Shown here piece after piece: positions 35,827-46,674 of a DNA stretch of 64,000 nucleotides (the stretch's first letter is position 1; each line of letters opens with the position of its first letter). The notes under the pieces were generated by a model. That model made no database searches and had not been told where the DNA came from. It saw only the letters and a list, made by a program, of their open reading frames with translations. The position numbers were made by a program, and so were the translations under genes. Source of the DNA: Flaveria trinervia (Eukaryota > Streptophyta > Magnoliopsida > Asterales > Asteraceae); contig CM046457.1 of the NCBI GenBank assembly GCA_025506515.1, positions 43,925,288-43,989,287 of the forward strand, in the 5' to 3' direction.

Positions 35827-38462
35827 AAAGAAAAGTGAGGTCATTCCTGAAGATGACCATGTATAGTCTGATGCGTCGTGTCTAGTCCTTATATTTTTTC
35901 AATTTTTAGTTTTATTTTCTTTTTTTATTCTATTTGCTTAATTTTAAGTAGTTAATTACAATTGGTTATTCCTTGCCTATTAAAATCCTAAACGTTAATC
36001 CGTGACGGTTTTATAATTTAGGGGGAGAATAGGTTTAGGCAGTATATACAAAAAAATGAGGGGAAGAAGAGGCAAACTGATAAAATAAGATCGTATATGT
36101 GATACCGATTCAATCTTTGGAATATGATAGTACACAGGAACAAACCATTTGGGACTTAAAAAATCAAAATTGAAAAAGAAGCAAAGCTCAAGTATAAGTC
36201 TGTGTAGTCTGAGCAATATAAAAGGAAATATGATAGATAAGCTAGCTACTACTAAGGTAACACAAAGAAAGTAGACCTAGAGGGTGCTAGACCACAGATG
36301 ATATGTCGGTAGATTCAACACAATAGATGACTAGACCTTTTGGTGATCTCAAGATTAAACAAAAATGTTTGACTAGCTGTGGGTAATACCTTACCCTTGT
36401 TAACACAATCAACAAGATTCCAATAAGGGGTGACGAGCAAAATAAACACCACAAATGTGTGCGTAAGACCAAAGCATGAGCAAAAGCACATAAAAATACA
36501 AATGCAATCAAACTGATAACTTATGTTGTTGGTGAGATCTGTGCAAAAAGAATGAAATTGCTCAAACAAGAAGATGGGTTATGTGCCTCTCTGCTGTGCG
36601 GTGGCACTGACTAGAGGATAAGCATAATCTATATATTCTAGAATTCATTGTTGTTTGCCACCTCTCTGCTGTGCGGTGGCACTGACCTGAGGCTTGGCTT
36701 CTCTTTGAAAGTTCTATGAATAGTTCTTCTTGAATACTACCCCAAGACCGCTCAAAAATCTTTTGAGGAATGTTGATTACCATATAAGTGTGGGATCCAC
36801 AAATGCTTGTTGAAATAAACAAACCTTAAACTATCACCAATCTGTGTTGAAAGTTTGTGTATGGATTAAAGAGGACAAGTATACTGACAATCATTGTGGC
36901 TATAATTCTTGAAAGTTTAAATCAGTGTGGGGACCTAAGAGTACTAGTATGATTTCCCAAATTTGCGAAATGACTCCAGATGAAAAACAAGAATAGAGCA
37001 TCAAAGTTTTAAATAACGCGTCCTGTATGATTTAAGTATCCTGTATGATTCCAAATTGATTTGGTCCATGTATGGTTTAAATGGTTGAAGCAGCTCTCTT
37101 AGAAAAATTATGTTAACCCTCACAAAAACACAAAACATGTATTAGAATTAAGTTTCAGTGTTATTTCTTTTATTTTTGCCTAAATTTTGTAAATTTCAGA
37201 GTGTCTAATATCGGACTATGTCATGGAAGTTGATAAGGAGCCTTATCATCTAAAAGGTCACATCTGAGGTGACCACCCATGTTTTCAAATAAAATGGGTC
37301 ACGTCTGAGGTGACAAAATGTTTTAAAAGGATCACGTCTGAGGTGATCAAAGGTTTTTCAAGATAAAATGATCATGTCTGAGATGATCAAATGCTCATAA
37401 TGTTTATTCATAAGTTAAACAGAGAAAAAGTGAAATGGTTATAAAGTCAAATTCATGAGTCGACCCATTCGCACGAATGGACCATGAGTATGGACCAATC
37501 ATACGAATGGACCATGAGTATGGACCAATCATACGAATGGACCATACTCATGCATTAAACAGCTGAATGGACATGAGTATGAACCATTCACCCAAATGGC
37601 TTATCAGAATGATCCATTCGACCGAATAAGAGTATGCGAATGAGTCAGCCGCCCGACTGAACTCCAATCGGCCGACTGAATGTGAGCGACTGACCCAATC
37701 GCACGACTGAGGTCCTTTCGCCCGAATGAATAGAGAGAATGGGTCCAGTCGGCTGATTGAACTCAGAGCAGTATAAATAGGGCCCAGTCGATCGCATTCA
37801 ACTCATCACCCCCTAATCGCCCTCATTTCGCATATCCTACCATTACTCTGCCAAATTTCATCAGACCAAGATTTCATACTTCCATTGACTTTCTGACGAT
37901 TGGGTGCGATTATACAGGTATAATACGATGAAATCTCGCAAAATCAGGAGAAATGGTGCTTAATGTGTGATGTTCGAATGAAACAAGAACTGAACACTAA
38001 ATGGACTAATGACCTACTAAAACTAAGTAAAATGTTAAAACTAATGTTACTAGGCCTTTAGTTAAGAGATTGCGAGTCTAAAGAACCAATGCCACAACAT
38101 TTAATTTCACGAATGGTCAAGATTCAAACCTCAGTCGAACGAACAGTCGGGTGGGTCATGACGTGGTCGTCTGATGAACTCCAATCGCACGATTGAGCTG
38201 GCCGAATAGCTCAATCGGCCGAATGTATCATACGAATGAGCTCAGTCGGCCGACTCTAAACCAATCGCAGGCTCAGCAAACCGATTGAACTCAGTCGCCT
38301 GTTCATTCACCCGAATGAGTCCAGTCGCATGATAGGACAACCGACTGAACACAGTCGCATGGTTCATTCGCATGAATAAACCAAAATAAATTCTATCAAG
38401 TTACTTAGAACTGATTTGTGTCATGTGAATACCTAATGTTTATGTATCTTGTGTTACAGATC
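35827..38462. repeat. B spacer between pol and third ORF, hairpin-rich
   Basis: 2.6 kb without a gene. It holds a PPT-like GGGGGAGAAT at 36021, a repeated GCCACC...GGTGGC hairpin (36584-36611 and 36657-36687), a four-copy constant-loop hairpin array (37256-37388) and a dense field of CANTCG...CGANTG palindromes (about 37460-37770 and 38120-38370). The stretch 36690-37230 shows nothing distinctive. Confidence 0.8.
37256..37388. repeat. Constant-loop hairpin array, four units
   Basis: Four spaced hairpins with loop RTCTGAG and 6-bp stems: GGTCAC/GTGACC (37256), GGTCAC/GTGAC with a lost end pair (37297), GATCAC/GTGATC (37330) and GATCAT/ATGATC (37370). Stem changes are matched on both sides while the loop stays almost fixed. 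Confidence 0.9.
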
Positions 38463-41400
38463 TATGGCTGATAGATGGTCTATCAACCCCAAGCACAACA
38501 TATGTGCTCATTTAGACCAAACAACTCGGAATGGGGCGAGTTTGTAGGGATCATCGCCTTTCTTCAGCGATCCAGGATCCACAAGGCCATTTTTACTCCA
38601 TGCACTCCCTACAGGTCTATACAACAGGCCTTCTGGGAGAATCCATTTGTTGATCGATCATGTGAGCCGTACAGCATATGGAGTTCTATCTGTGGCATGG
38701 ATATAGAGATTACTGTTGCAGACATTCAGAGGGTACTTAAGTTGGGAGACGATACTGATCACCCCACCAGACTTCACCCACTGACGGTGAGAGGGTGTTT
38801 CATGAGGATTAAGTACTCTGGGGACATAAACTCAGGTGTGCTCAACAAGAGCAACCTATGCCCCCAGTATAAGTACTTGGCATACGTCATCTTGAAGTGC
38901 ATAGCTTCACGAAGGGGTGGGTTTGATGACCTCTTAGACCAGATACAAAATGCCTACGTGGCACTGGTGCTGAACCACCCCTTCAGCTTTTCGAGCATGA
39001 TCTTCTCTTACCTTATAGAAAACTTGGAGGCAAAGGGCAAAGAGGGTTTCTGCATGTACCCTAGGTTCTTACAGATGATTTTTGACAAGAAGCTGCCCTC
39101 GCTTCCAAATGAGAGCCACGACGCTGTGGCTTTAGAGATTATGGATGATACGACATTGGGTCGTATGAGAGTTTACCGGGGAAAGCGGGTCAAGCCCCCG
39201 GTAAAGAGACTTATAGGCCATCTGGCCAAGGAGAACTACGTGGCGCCAGGCAGGCGTAAGTGGCGACACATAGACAGTGACTCAGATGATGAGCAGTTAC
39301 AGCTCCCGGAGAACGACGATGACGACGATGACAACACTGATGCTGGAGATGCAGGGCCCACTCAACCAAGGGCCCCCACTGCTGATATAGCATCTCCGGC
39401 ATCTGCCCATGATGGAGCAGAGACTGCTGGATTTCACCAGGATTTCATACCGGGTGAGGAGGAGGATTCAGATGAGGTGCTTTTGACTCGGACTGTGCGC
39501 ACTAAAGTTGTTGCCACAGAACGAGGGCTCCGGGCGGTTGGTGAACGCACTGGCGGACCGGGAGAGGCTGACACTGATCCTACATTTGCTCTCGATCAGC
39601 CAAGCCATGTTCTAGGGGGAGCATCCTCCTTGACAGGATCGAGGAAGAAAAGGATGGCTCAGCCCCACGGCATGAAGAAGAAGAAGACACGACTCACCTT
39701 CATCACCACCACCACCAACACTCCACCTATCACCACGGCCACCACCACAGCTACCACCACTTCTACCACACCCTCTACCACATTACCATACCACCACCAT
39801 CACTAACACACCTCCACCATCCACTACTACCACCATACCTCCACCAATTATACCTATACCACCCCCAATCTTCACCACTACCACCACACCACCACCACTA
39901 GCCACATGCCGGTTCTTCATAATACCATTCATATACATCAGGATCACCCCTACCTCCCAGTGGGGTAGGAGTAGAGGAATAGCTCTCGGCACTCAACCGT
40001 ATGGTGCTGAGGCTGTTGGCTGCAGACAAAGAGAAGACTGCTCAGTTACGTCAGCTAGCAGACCTTACAGCTGCCCAAGCTCTGTGGATATCACAGTAGG
40101 CCCAACTGATGGATGCTCAGCATGCAGAGATGTCCTAACTCGGGAGCAGCATGTCCAATCAGCAAAAAGGATTGAGGAGTGGAGACCACCAACAGAAACA
40201 TCATGTTGGCCTCAAGGGATCCAAGGAAGAGAGCCCTAAAGATCAAGGAAGGGGATGGGGATGATAGTGAGACGAGGATGATGATGGTGATGATGATACT
40301 GATGTTGGTGGTGATGCTGGAGACGATGAGGTTATGATGATGAAGACGACACACCTGCTGCGGGTGCCAAACCTACCAGTGAAAGGTGAACGAAGAGAGC
40401 ACAGATCAAGGTGCTCCACATCCGGCCGGCGCAGCAGAAGAGCATATGATTCAGGATAAGAGTAATGTTTATTATTTATGTATTGAAATCAATGTATTTG
40501 AATCATGTATCAACTTAATGTAATGATTGTTTATATTTAATGTAAATGTTTCTGTGTGATTATTAACTAATCATTGCTGTGTTTAATGTCTAACTCAAGC
40601 AGATCCAAACTTTCAAAGAAATGAATATGATATTGCTCCCCTCCCCAGGTCAAGACTCAACTCACGTTGATTCTTGATCTGCAGGGTATTGTCAGGAGAT
40701 CAGTAATGTATACTCCTGAAGAAGGAGAAATCATTCACAATCTCAATGATGAGCAAATAGCCAAAATGTTCAAGTTGAATGCTGAAGAGATTGTGAAAGA
40801 CGCTCCGACAGTGCAGGCAGAAAGTGACGATGAGCTTCAGGATGTCGATGAGATCGAGATTGAAGATGTCACTTGATAACATTATCCAGAGTACATTGAC
40901 AACGAGGGAAATGTCATTCCCAATTTGGGAGACACTCTTGTCAGTGACACTTTTGAGACTCTGGATAAAATGGAGCAAGAGTCAGAAAAAGATAAAGAGA
41001 AGGCCCAAGCCTCAGACGCCGAAGTCAACATCAAAAAGGCTGAATGGGCAGCGTGTTTGAAGAGACCAGATCTCAACGCAGCGCTACAACTTCAACTGTC
41101 TACACCAAGCTGTATAAGGTCAAGAAACATCAAAGGTGGCACGCAGGATCATAGCATAGGCACATTTTGAAGACCTCAACATTTACGCTATTAAACGTGA
41201 GAAGGGAATTGAGTACTTCAGATTCCCACATGATCTTAAGACTCTTCCAGGTTTTGAGCTTAACCAGTTAGCAAAGTTAAAATTGCTATACGCTGACCCT
41301 CGTAAGATGTCAGGCTGGTTTGAAGCAGCTCTAAAGAGGGAGTACCACACCAGATGGGTCAACTTCAAACCTCAACAACCAACGAGGTACATCAGACGAT

Positions 41401-41806
41401 CTGAGGTTGACGCCATAAACTGGCAACCCAAAAGTAGTGTTGAAGTGGAGTCCACCAGTACAATATCAAAGATCCCACTACGTGAGATGCCACAGGACTT
41501 CACTCCACGCTTCAAATGGTGGTACTAAGATTGGAGAATAGGAGAGGTCGTGATAGTCTTGAACAGAAATGGTACAATGGAAACCATTAGGGTGTTTGAC
41601 CCAATATAGCCCACCAACTTGTCAGCAAAAGATGTTTATACTTTATAAAAGTATCCACTGTTCTATGACTCACAAGATATTGTATAAGCTTTACAATTCC
41701 AGAAGGTGATACGACTCTGTTTTGCTTTCGAGATAAATACAGGAGTCACCAGAGAAGCTAAGTACAAGAAGTTTGAGGAAATTATGAAAGATGTTAGACA
41801 ATAGAT
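38463..41806 (+). pseudogene. Third ORF (aORF) of copia B, about 1100 codons
   Basis: The ATG at 38463 begins MADRWSINPKHNICAHL, comparable to the A and C starts. A frameshift leads into a 443-codon open piece (38475-39806) with the conserved domain: ITVADIQRVLKL, YKYLAYVILKCIASRRGG, HPFSFSSMIFSYLIENL and MYPRFLQMIF. A Lys/Arg then Asp-rich region and a Thr/His-rich repeat tail (from 39700) follow. Further pieces at 40667-40876, 40925-41170 and 41283-41528 are acidic and end with RFKWWY. I see no signal peptide or clear membrane span. Function is unknown; its position matches the env-like ORF of SIRE-type elements. Confidence 0.78.
39700..39905 (+). repeat. ACC/CAC-rich low-complexity tract
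   Basis: Imperfect ACC/CAC triplet repeats that code for a Thr/Pro/His-rich tail in the third ORF of B and then continue past its stop at 39806, probably by slippage. Confidence 0.8.
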
Positions 41807-41818
41807 AGATCTAGGTCC

Positions 41819-41829
41819 AAGGGGGAGTT
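41819..41829 (+). other. Polypurine tract of copia B
   Basis: AAGGGGGAGTT directly before the 3' LTR at 41830. Confidence 0.85.
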
Positions 41830-42563
41830 TGTTGATACATATATGTACCTAGATCCTGATCTCAATGTAATATGTCTTGAATGTCTTGCACTTAATAATA
41901 TTGGGTACTTAATGAAATGAGAATATTTGTTTGTGATTGTCTTGTTTAATATTTCATTAATGAGTTGTTTAATGCATATTGACTTGATTATATAGGTTGT
42001 GGTTGATTGAATTAATATAAATAACATATGATATTTAATACATTCAAACTTAACAACATGAAGTTATCATGCGAATGGCCCATGCTAATGGACCATACGC
42101 ATGAACAACTTCATGCGAATGACTCAGTCGCACGACTGAACCAGGAGACTGGATCAGTCATATGATTGTCACATAAGATTGGCTCAGTCGCACGACTGAA
42201 CACTCAGTCGGGCGAATGGACCAACCGTATAACTCAATCGCCCGACCTAAACCATATTAATGGTTCAGTTGCCGAAATAAGCAACCCTAACCTATAAATA
42301 CCTCTTAATTCGTGGGAAAACGTAAGCATTGAATACACTTCAACTCCAGACGTACCCTAGCCGTCCAGAAGCCTCTAAGTCGTACTCCAAGTTCATAGAA
42401 CGTTGTAGATCGATTCCTAATCGATTCTTGATGTTAGATTCAATATACAATTGTTTCTACGTGCGTTCTCACTGATTGGATCGCCAATCAATAGGATTCC
42501 GCACTATTTGGCTTGGTTTACACGTTAATCAGTGGTATTTCATTCAAATACCATATCCTAACA
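41830..42563 (+). repeat. 3' LTR of copia B, full length
   Basis: 734 bp from TGTTGATACATAT to CCTAACA. It includes CAGTCGCACGACTG palindromes at 42125-42138 and 42185-42198 and the TATA box missing from the 5' LTR. Confidence 0.92.
42293..42300 (+). promoter_or_regulatory. TATA box in B 3' LTR
   Basis: TATAAATA inside the 195-bp stretch deleted from the 5' LTR; likely U3 core promoter. Confidence 0.6.
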
Positions 42564-43212
42564 AATATTAGGGATATAAGAGGCTGAATCATGGATGAAA
42601 CCCATAAAACTCGATACTCCATTCATCCCGGTGCTACAAAGATGTATCAGGATATGAAGAAAGATTCTTGGTGGTCGGGCATGAAGCGTGACGTAACGGA
42701 GTAGGTGAGTAAGTGCCTTACTTGCTTTCTAGTGAAGGCATAGCATTAGAATCTGTATGGGAAGATCCAACCTTTGGAAATACCCGAGTGGAAGTGGGAG
42801 CATATCACCATGGACTTCATTACGAAGTTACCGCGTACCGCAAGGGGGTACGATGCCATATGGGTGATAGTTGATCGTTTGACGAAGAGTACTCACTTCC
42901 TACTGATCCGTGAAATGTGTTGATTCGAGAAATTAGCGGATCTATTCATAAAGGAGATTGCAACTCGTCATGTGTACCGATGTCTATTGTCTGATTGTGA
43001 CACTCGGTTTACATCCAAGTTTTGGAAGATTTCATGATGCAATGGGGATGACGTTACACATTAGCATGGCTTATCATCCACAGATGGATGTCAGTCATAG
43101 AGAACCATTTAGACGTTTGAGGATATGCTCTGATCATGCGTCATTGATTTTGAAGGTAGTTGGGATGACCATTTACCGTTAGCTGAATTCTCATATAATA
43201 ACAGTTATCATG
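42564..43212 (+). pseudogene. Gypsy G integrase, middle part
   Basis: Reads as HHCC and catalytic core of a gypsy integrase: KTRYSIHPGATKMYQDMK, WWSGMKRDV, KCLTC, then WKWEHITMDFITKLP (first Asp) and IVDRLTKSTHFL. Next come degraded SDCDTRF (second Asp) and LAEFSYNNSYH at the C edge. There are several stops and frame changes. Bounded by B on the left and C on the right. Confidence 0.88.
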
Positions 43213-43305
43213 TTTTGGACCAAAAGAACCAATGAGCCAGATCAGAAAAATCTTAAGTCCCACAGACGTCACAACAACTGCTGAAGTCCACAACAGGTGA
43301 AGACA

Positions 43306-43480
43306 AGTGCTGAAGACAAAGTCTGAACACAGGTGCTGAAGACAAAGTCTGAAGACACAAGTGCTGAAGACAAAGTCTGAAGACACAAGTGCTGAAGACA
43401 AAGTCTGAAGACACAAGTGCTGAAGACAAAGTCTGAAGACAAGTGCTGAAGACAAAGTCTGAAGACAAGTGCTGAAGACC
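43306..43480. repeat. 26-28-bp tandem repeat in C 5' LTR
   Basis: Six complete units of GTGCTGAAGACAAAGTCTGA separated by 6-8 bp, plus a partial unit. The 3' LTR has five complete units and one partial (54825-54965). Confidence 0.9.
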
Positions 43481-43772
43481 AAGTATCAGTCGTTGTCACA
43501 ACAGCTGAAGAGGTCTTCTTCAGTAGTTGTGACGGTTTTCTTTCAGTAGTTTTATGTTTTTCCTTCCAGTAGTTTTGTAAAACGACTGAAGAGCTTGTTC
43601 TTCAGTCGTTGTAGTTTCAGTAGTTTCGTATCAGTAGTTTTATGTTTTATACTTAGCACTCTGATATGTTCTCAGTAGTTGTGAACATTTCAGTAGTTTG
43701 TTAAGTTTTAGTTATTTTTGTAACAAATATGCCAGATGTCACTATCCCGTAATATCAGCAGTGATTGCACTC

Positions 43773-43780
43773 TATATAAA
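43773..43780 (+). promoter_or_regulatory. TATA box in C 5' LTR
   Basis: TATATAAA after GATTGCACTC, at the same place as in the D and C 3' LTRs. Confidence 0.65.
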
Positions 43781-43994
43781 GAGTGTCAACCTTATTGTAA
43801 TGGTGAATGATTGAGCAGAAACATTTGATATTATTGAAACATTCCTTTTCACAGAAATACATTCTCTCTTTACAACCGTATTTGTTCTTAATGCATACGA
43901 ATATCAAATTCTTGCTATAATTTGTCTAATTCTTGTTCTTATTCCGCTGCGTTACACTCTAATCCATCAAACTTGAGATCATGATCCTGTCAAA

Positions 43995-44006
43995 TGGTAT
44001 CAGAGC
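43995..44006 (+). other. Primer binding site of copia C
   Basis: TGGTATCAGAGC two bases after the LTR end at 43992. A 218-bp leader without an ORF follows up to the gag ATG. Confidence 0.9.
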
Positions 44007-44224
44007 CTGGTTCATCATTGATCGATCTAATAATTGATCATTGAAGCTGCTATCCAAGATCCAAGTTTGATTGAATTAGCATTTTTGCAAGAAACGGTTA
44101 TAGAGATTGAATTTTCTGTGTTTTTGGTCATTCATCCTGAGATTTATTCTTGGTTTTCATTGAGTCTGTTGTGGTCTGTGTAAAATCTTTTAAAAGCTTG
44201 AATTAAATTGTATTTGGACCTAAA

Positions 44225-46674
44225 ATGACTACTCCATCCAATGATCCTCGCAATACTGGTTCCTCAACCAAGCCTCCGATGCTGGTTAGGAATGAGTACA
44301 ACATATGGCAACGACGAATGCTCCATCACCTGTCTGTTACAGCTCAGGTTGTTGGACATCAGTGGTACATGGTCCACACAAGCCTATGGTGAATAACTCG
44401 GAAACCAATCAAATGGTTCCGAAGAGGAGGGAGCAATACTCAGATGAGGATAAAATTGTTTGAGATTGATGCAAAAGCCCATGGAATTCTGGCCATGGCA
44501 CTGCCCAATGAAATCTATTCTGGGCTAATGCATTATGAAACTGCCCATGACCTCTGGAATGCCTTGAAAGAACAATTTGGAGGAACAAATGAGGTCTTGG
44601 CAAATAATAGAGAAATCCTTGCCCAACAATATGAGACATTCTCTTATAGGAAGGGTGAGTCACTGACTCAACAGTTTGAGCGGTTCTCTTGTTTGATCTC
44701 TGAATTAAAAATGGTCAAACATGAGTACACAAACAGCCAGATGAATAACAGATTTCTCAGATCACTGCCTGAGAGATAGGAACATATACTATTGTCCTAC
44801 GCTCCAGTGCAAATTTGGACAAACTATCTCTCACCCAACTCCATGGGAAATTGCTCACATTTGAGAGAGAGAGATAGAACAGAAATGAAAACTGTCATCA
44901 TCTAGAAAGCTCACTGATGACTTTGTACCAGGAAACACTGCCTTGGTTGGTCATGAGTCAGAATATGCTTCATCTGAATGCCAGTATGATGAGCATATTG
45001 ATCTCTTCAAACACTTCTGATTCTGCATTTGTGAGTGTGATGAGCAGTTTACTGGGTGTAATAATGACAATCTATGCTTCATCATCGATGATCTCAAGGG
45101 GATTGCTGATGATGACTTAGAAGAGATGGATATTTTGAGCCAAATGGCCTTGATAAATATCAGATCTCAGAGGTTCTACAAAAGAACTGGAAGAAAGTGT
45201 AGATCAACTGGATCTAACATTTCTACACCCTTTTTGACTTTTCCAATAACAATTCACAATTCAAAGGGCAACACTCTGTTGGTTCTAGTCATTCATCACA
45301 CCTCAATCTCCTGCATATTTCTTCCTCAGGGTCAAAAGCCATATCCTTATCCCTGCTATTATATGCCACAGTCAAATCAAGCTCAAGCTCCTATAGTACC
45401 ACAATCTCATGCACTACCAGAACCTCAACCATTTCCATCTCAATCACAACCTCATCATAGCTTCTTCACACCTGGAGTCGTTGACTGGAGTAGCTTACCT
45501 CATAACTTGTCTGGTCACACTGAGCAATACTATGCTGGTGCTAGTCAACATGGTAGTGAACACCCTTTTGGAAATCTTGCTCTCATGGCCCTGGAGTCTA
45601 CTGAGGGTTCCTGTTCAAATGCATCATCTTCACAGGTAACTCAGGTATCTTCAGAGGCTAAAGCCAAGTTATGTTCTGAATCATGCATAGCTGCCTTTGT
45701 CTCTATTAGAGAGGCAAATAGCATAATAAATCAAAAACTGAGCTTGAGAAAACCATTTGCAAAAGAAAAGCTGAGTATGAGTCTGCTCTTAACAGTAAAA
45801 GTGATGAGATTTATAAGCTTAAATGCGAATTAAATGATGAAAAGGCCAAGCTAGAGGTTATTTTGGAAGACCACAGGAGTCTCAAAGAAAAACTTCCAGT
45901 GACCCAAGTTCAGTGTGAACGTTGGGTCTCATCATGCAAGGGATTTGAAATGCTTCTTAGCAAGCAAACTGCTTCAAATGTGTAGTTTGGCATTGGTTAC
46001 AACCATACTGCTCCACCAACAGACTTTACTCCTAACTCCATAGTTAAGTCTGAAAGTGAAAGCAATCTCCAAACCACATTATCATGTGAGTCATTCTCCA
46101 ATGATAATCTAAGATCAGAGAATGAAACCAGTGTTAAGATCTCAACAAATAAATTGACTAATGGTCTAACACTGAGACTCATATGAAGCTGAGTACTTCA
46201 AATGTGTTCCTCAATGTACCCCAAGTACTGAAAGAGACCCAACATCTGAAAAGCATTTCAAATCAGTTGAAATACAAGGACTAACAACTGCTAAGGAATC
46301 CATCAAACAGTCTATTAAGACGGATGGAAAACAGTTGAATTACCAGTCTTCAGCTGTTACAAATCCTTTAGTACCTGTACTGATAGGAGGAAAGTACTGA
46401 AGATCACCCTTCAGTAGTTTACACTTCAGCAGTAAAGATGTCCAAGATGAAGAATAAACCATGTGAAATTTATGGTAAATTCAATCATCTATCTGATGAA
46501 TGTTGGTACAAAAAGGGTTTAAAGCTCCAAAGGGATGAGCTCATTAAACTAGAAATAAATAAAATGAAAACTGAGTTTGAGATCAAGTTTGTACCACAAT
46601 CATCTCAACCTGATAAACCCAAGGCCTTACCCAAATCCACTAAGAAGGATGCGGTTTATCAGAAGACCAGCTGA
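44225..46674 (+). pseudogene. Copia C gag, both zinc knuckles damaged
   Basis: The ATG at 44225 begins MTTPSNDPRNTGSSTKPP; a frameshift follows near 44337. 44444-44779 has ALPNEIYSGLMHYETAHDLW and ends in a stop after FLRSLPER. In 45126-45833 the text FYKRTGRK runs straight into CRSTGSN: the roughly 31 residues that hold the first CCHC knuckle in A are missing. The second knuckle (46438-46674) reads CEIYGKFNHLSDEC, its second Cys replaced by Tyr. RNA binding would be lost. Confidence 0.88.

Larger units (their letters stand above)
13937..42563 (+). mobile_element. Copia element B (SIRE-like), interrupted by E
   Basis: Plus-strand Ty1/copia element with LTRs starting TGTTGATACATAT and ending CCTAACA, a PBS, gag, pol, a 2.6-kb repeat-rich spacer, a third ORF and a PPT. 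The flanks CATAT (13932-13936) and AATAT (42564-42568) are a 4/5 TSD inside the G integrase. Subtracting E (14.8 kb) leaves about 13.8 kb, which is large for copia and usual for SIRE/Maximus types with an extra ORF. It is defective through many stops. Confidence 0.9.
43213..43992 (+). repeat. 5' LTR of copia C
   Basis: 780 bp, ending CCTGTCA. It contains a tandem repeat of AGTGCTGAAGACAAAGTCTG units (43306-43480, six full plus one partial), CAGTAGTTT motifs, and a TATA box at 43773. Confidence 0.93.

Noticed and set aside
36287..36569. Hydrophobic minus-strand ORFs (Phe/Cys/Leu-rich) as a small membrane protein
   Set aside because: Non-coding spacer of copia B, opposite to the element's direction, overlapping frames with similar composition.
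38475..39806. 443-codon ORF as a possible host gene
   Set aside because: It lies between pol and the PPT of copia B and shares domain blocks with the third ORFs of A, C and E, so it belongs to the element.
39783..39992. Glycine/valine-rich minus-strand ORF
   Set aside because: It is the reverse reading of the ACC/CAC low-complexity tract.
42958..43182. Separate 74-codon gene
   Set aside because: An off-frame reading of the gypsy G integrase core region.
43141..43499. Minus-strand ORFs rich in SSDFVFSTCLQTLSSALV repeats, also at 54721-54986
   Set aside because: They are translations of the LTR tandem repeat, found in three frames and in both LTRs; no independent gene evidence.
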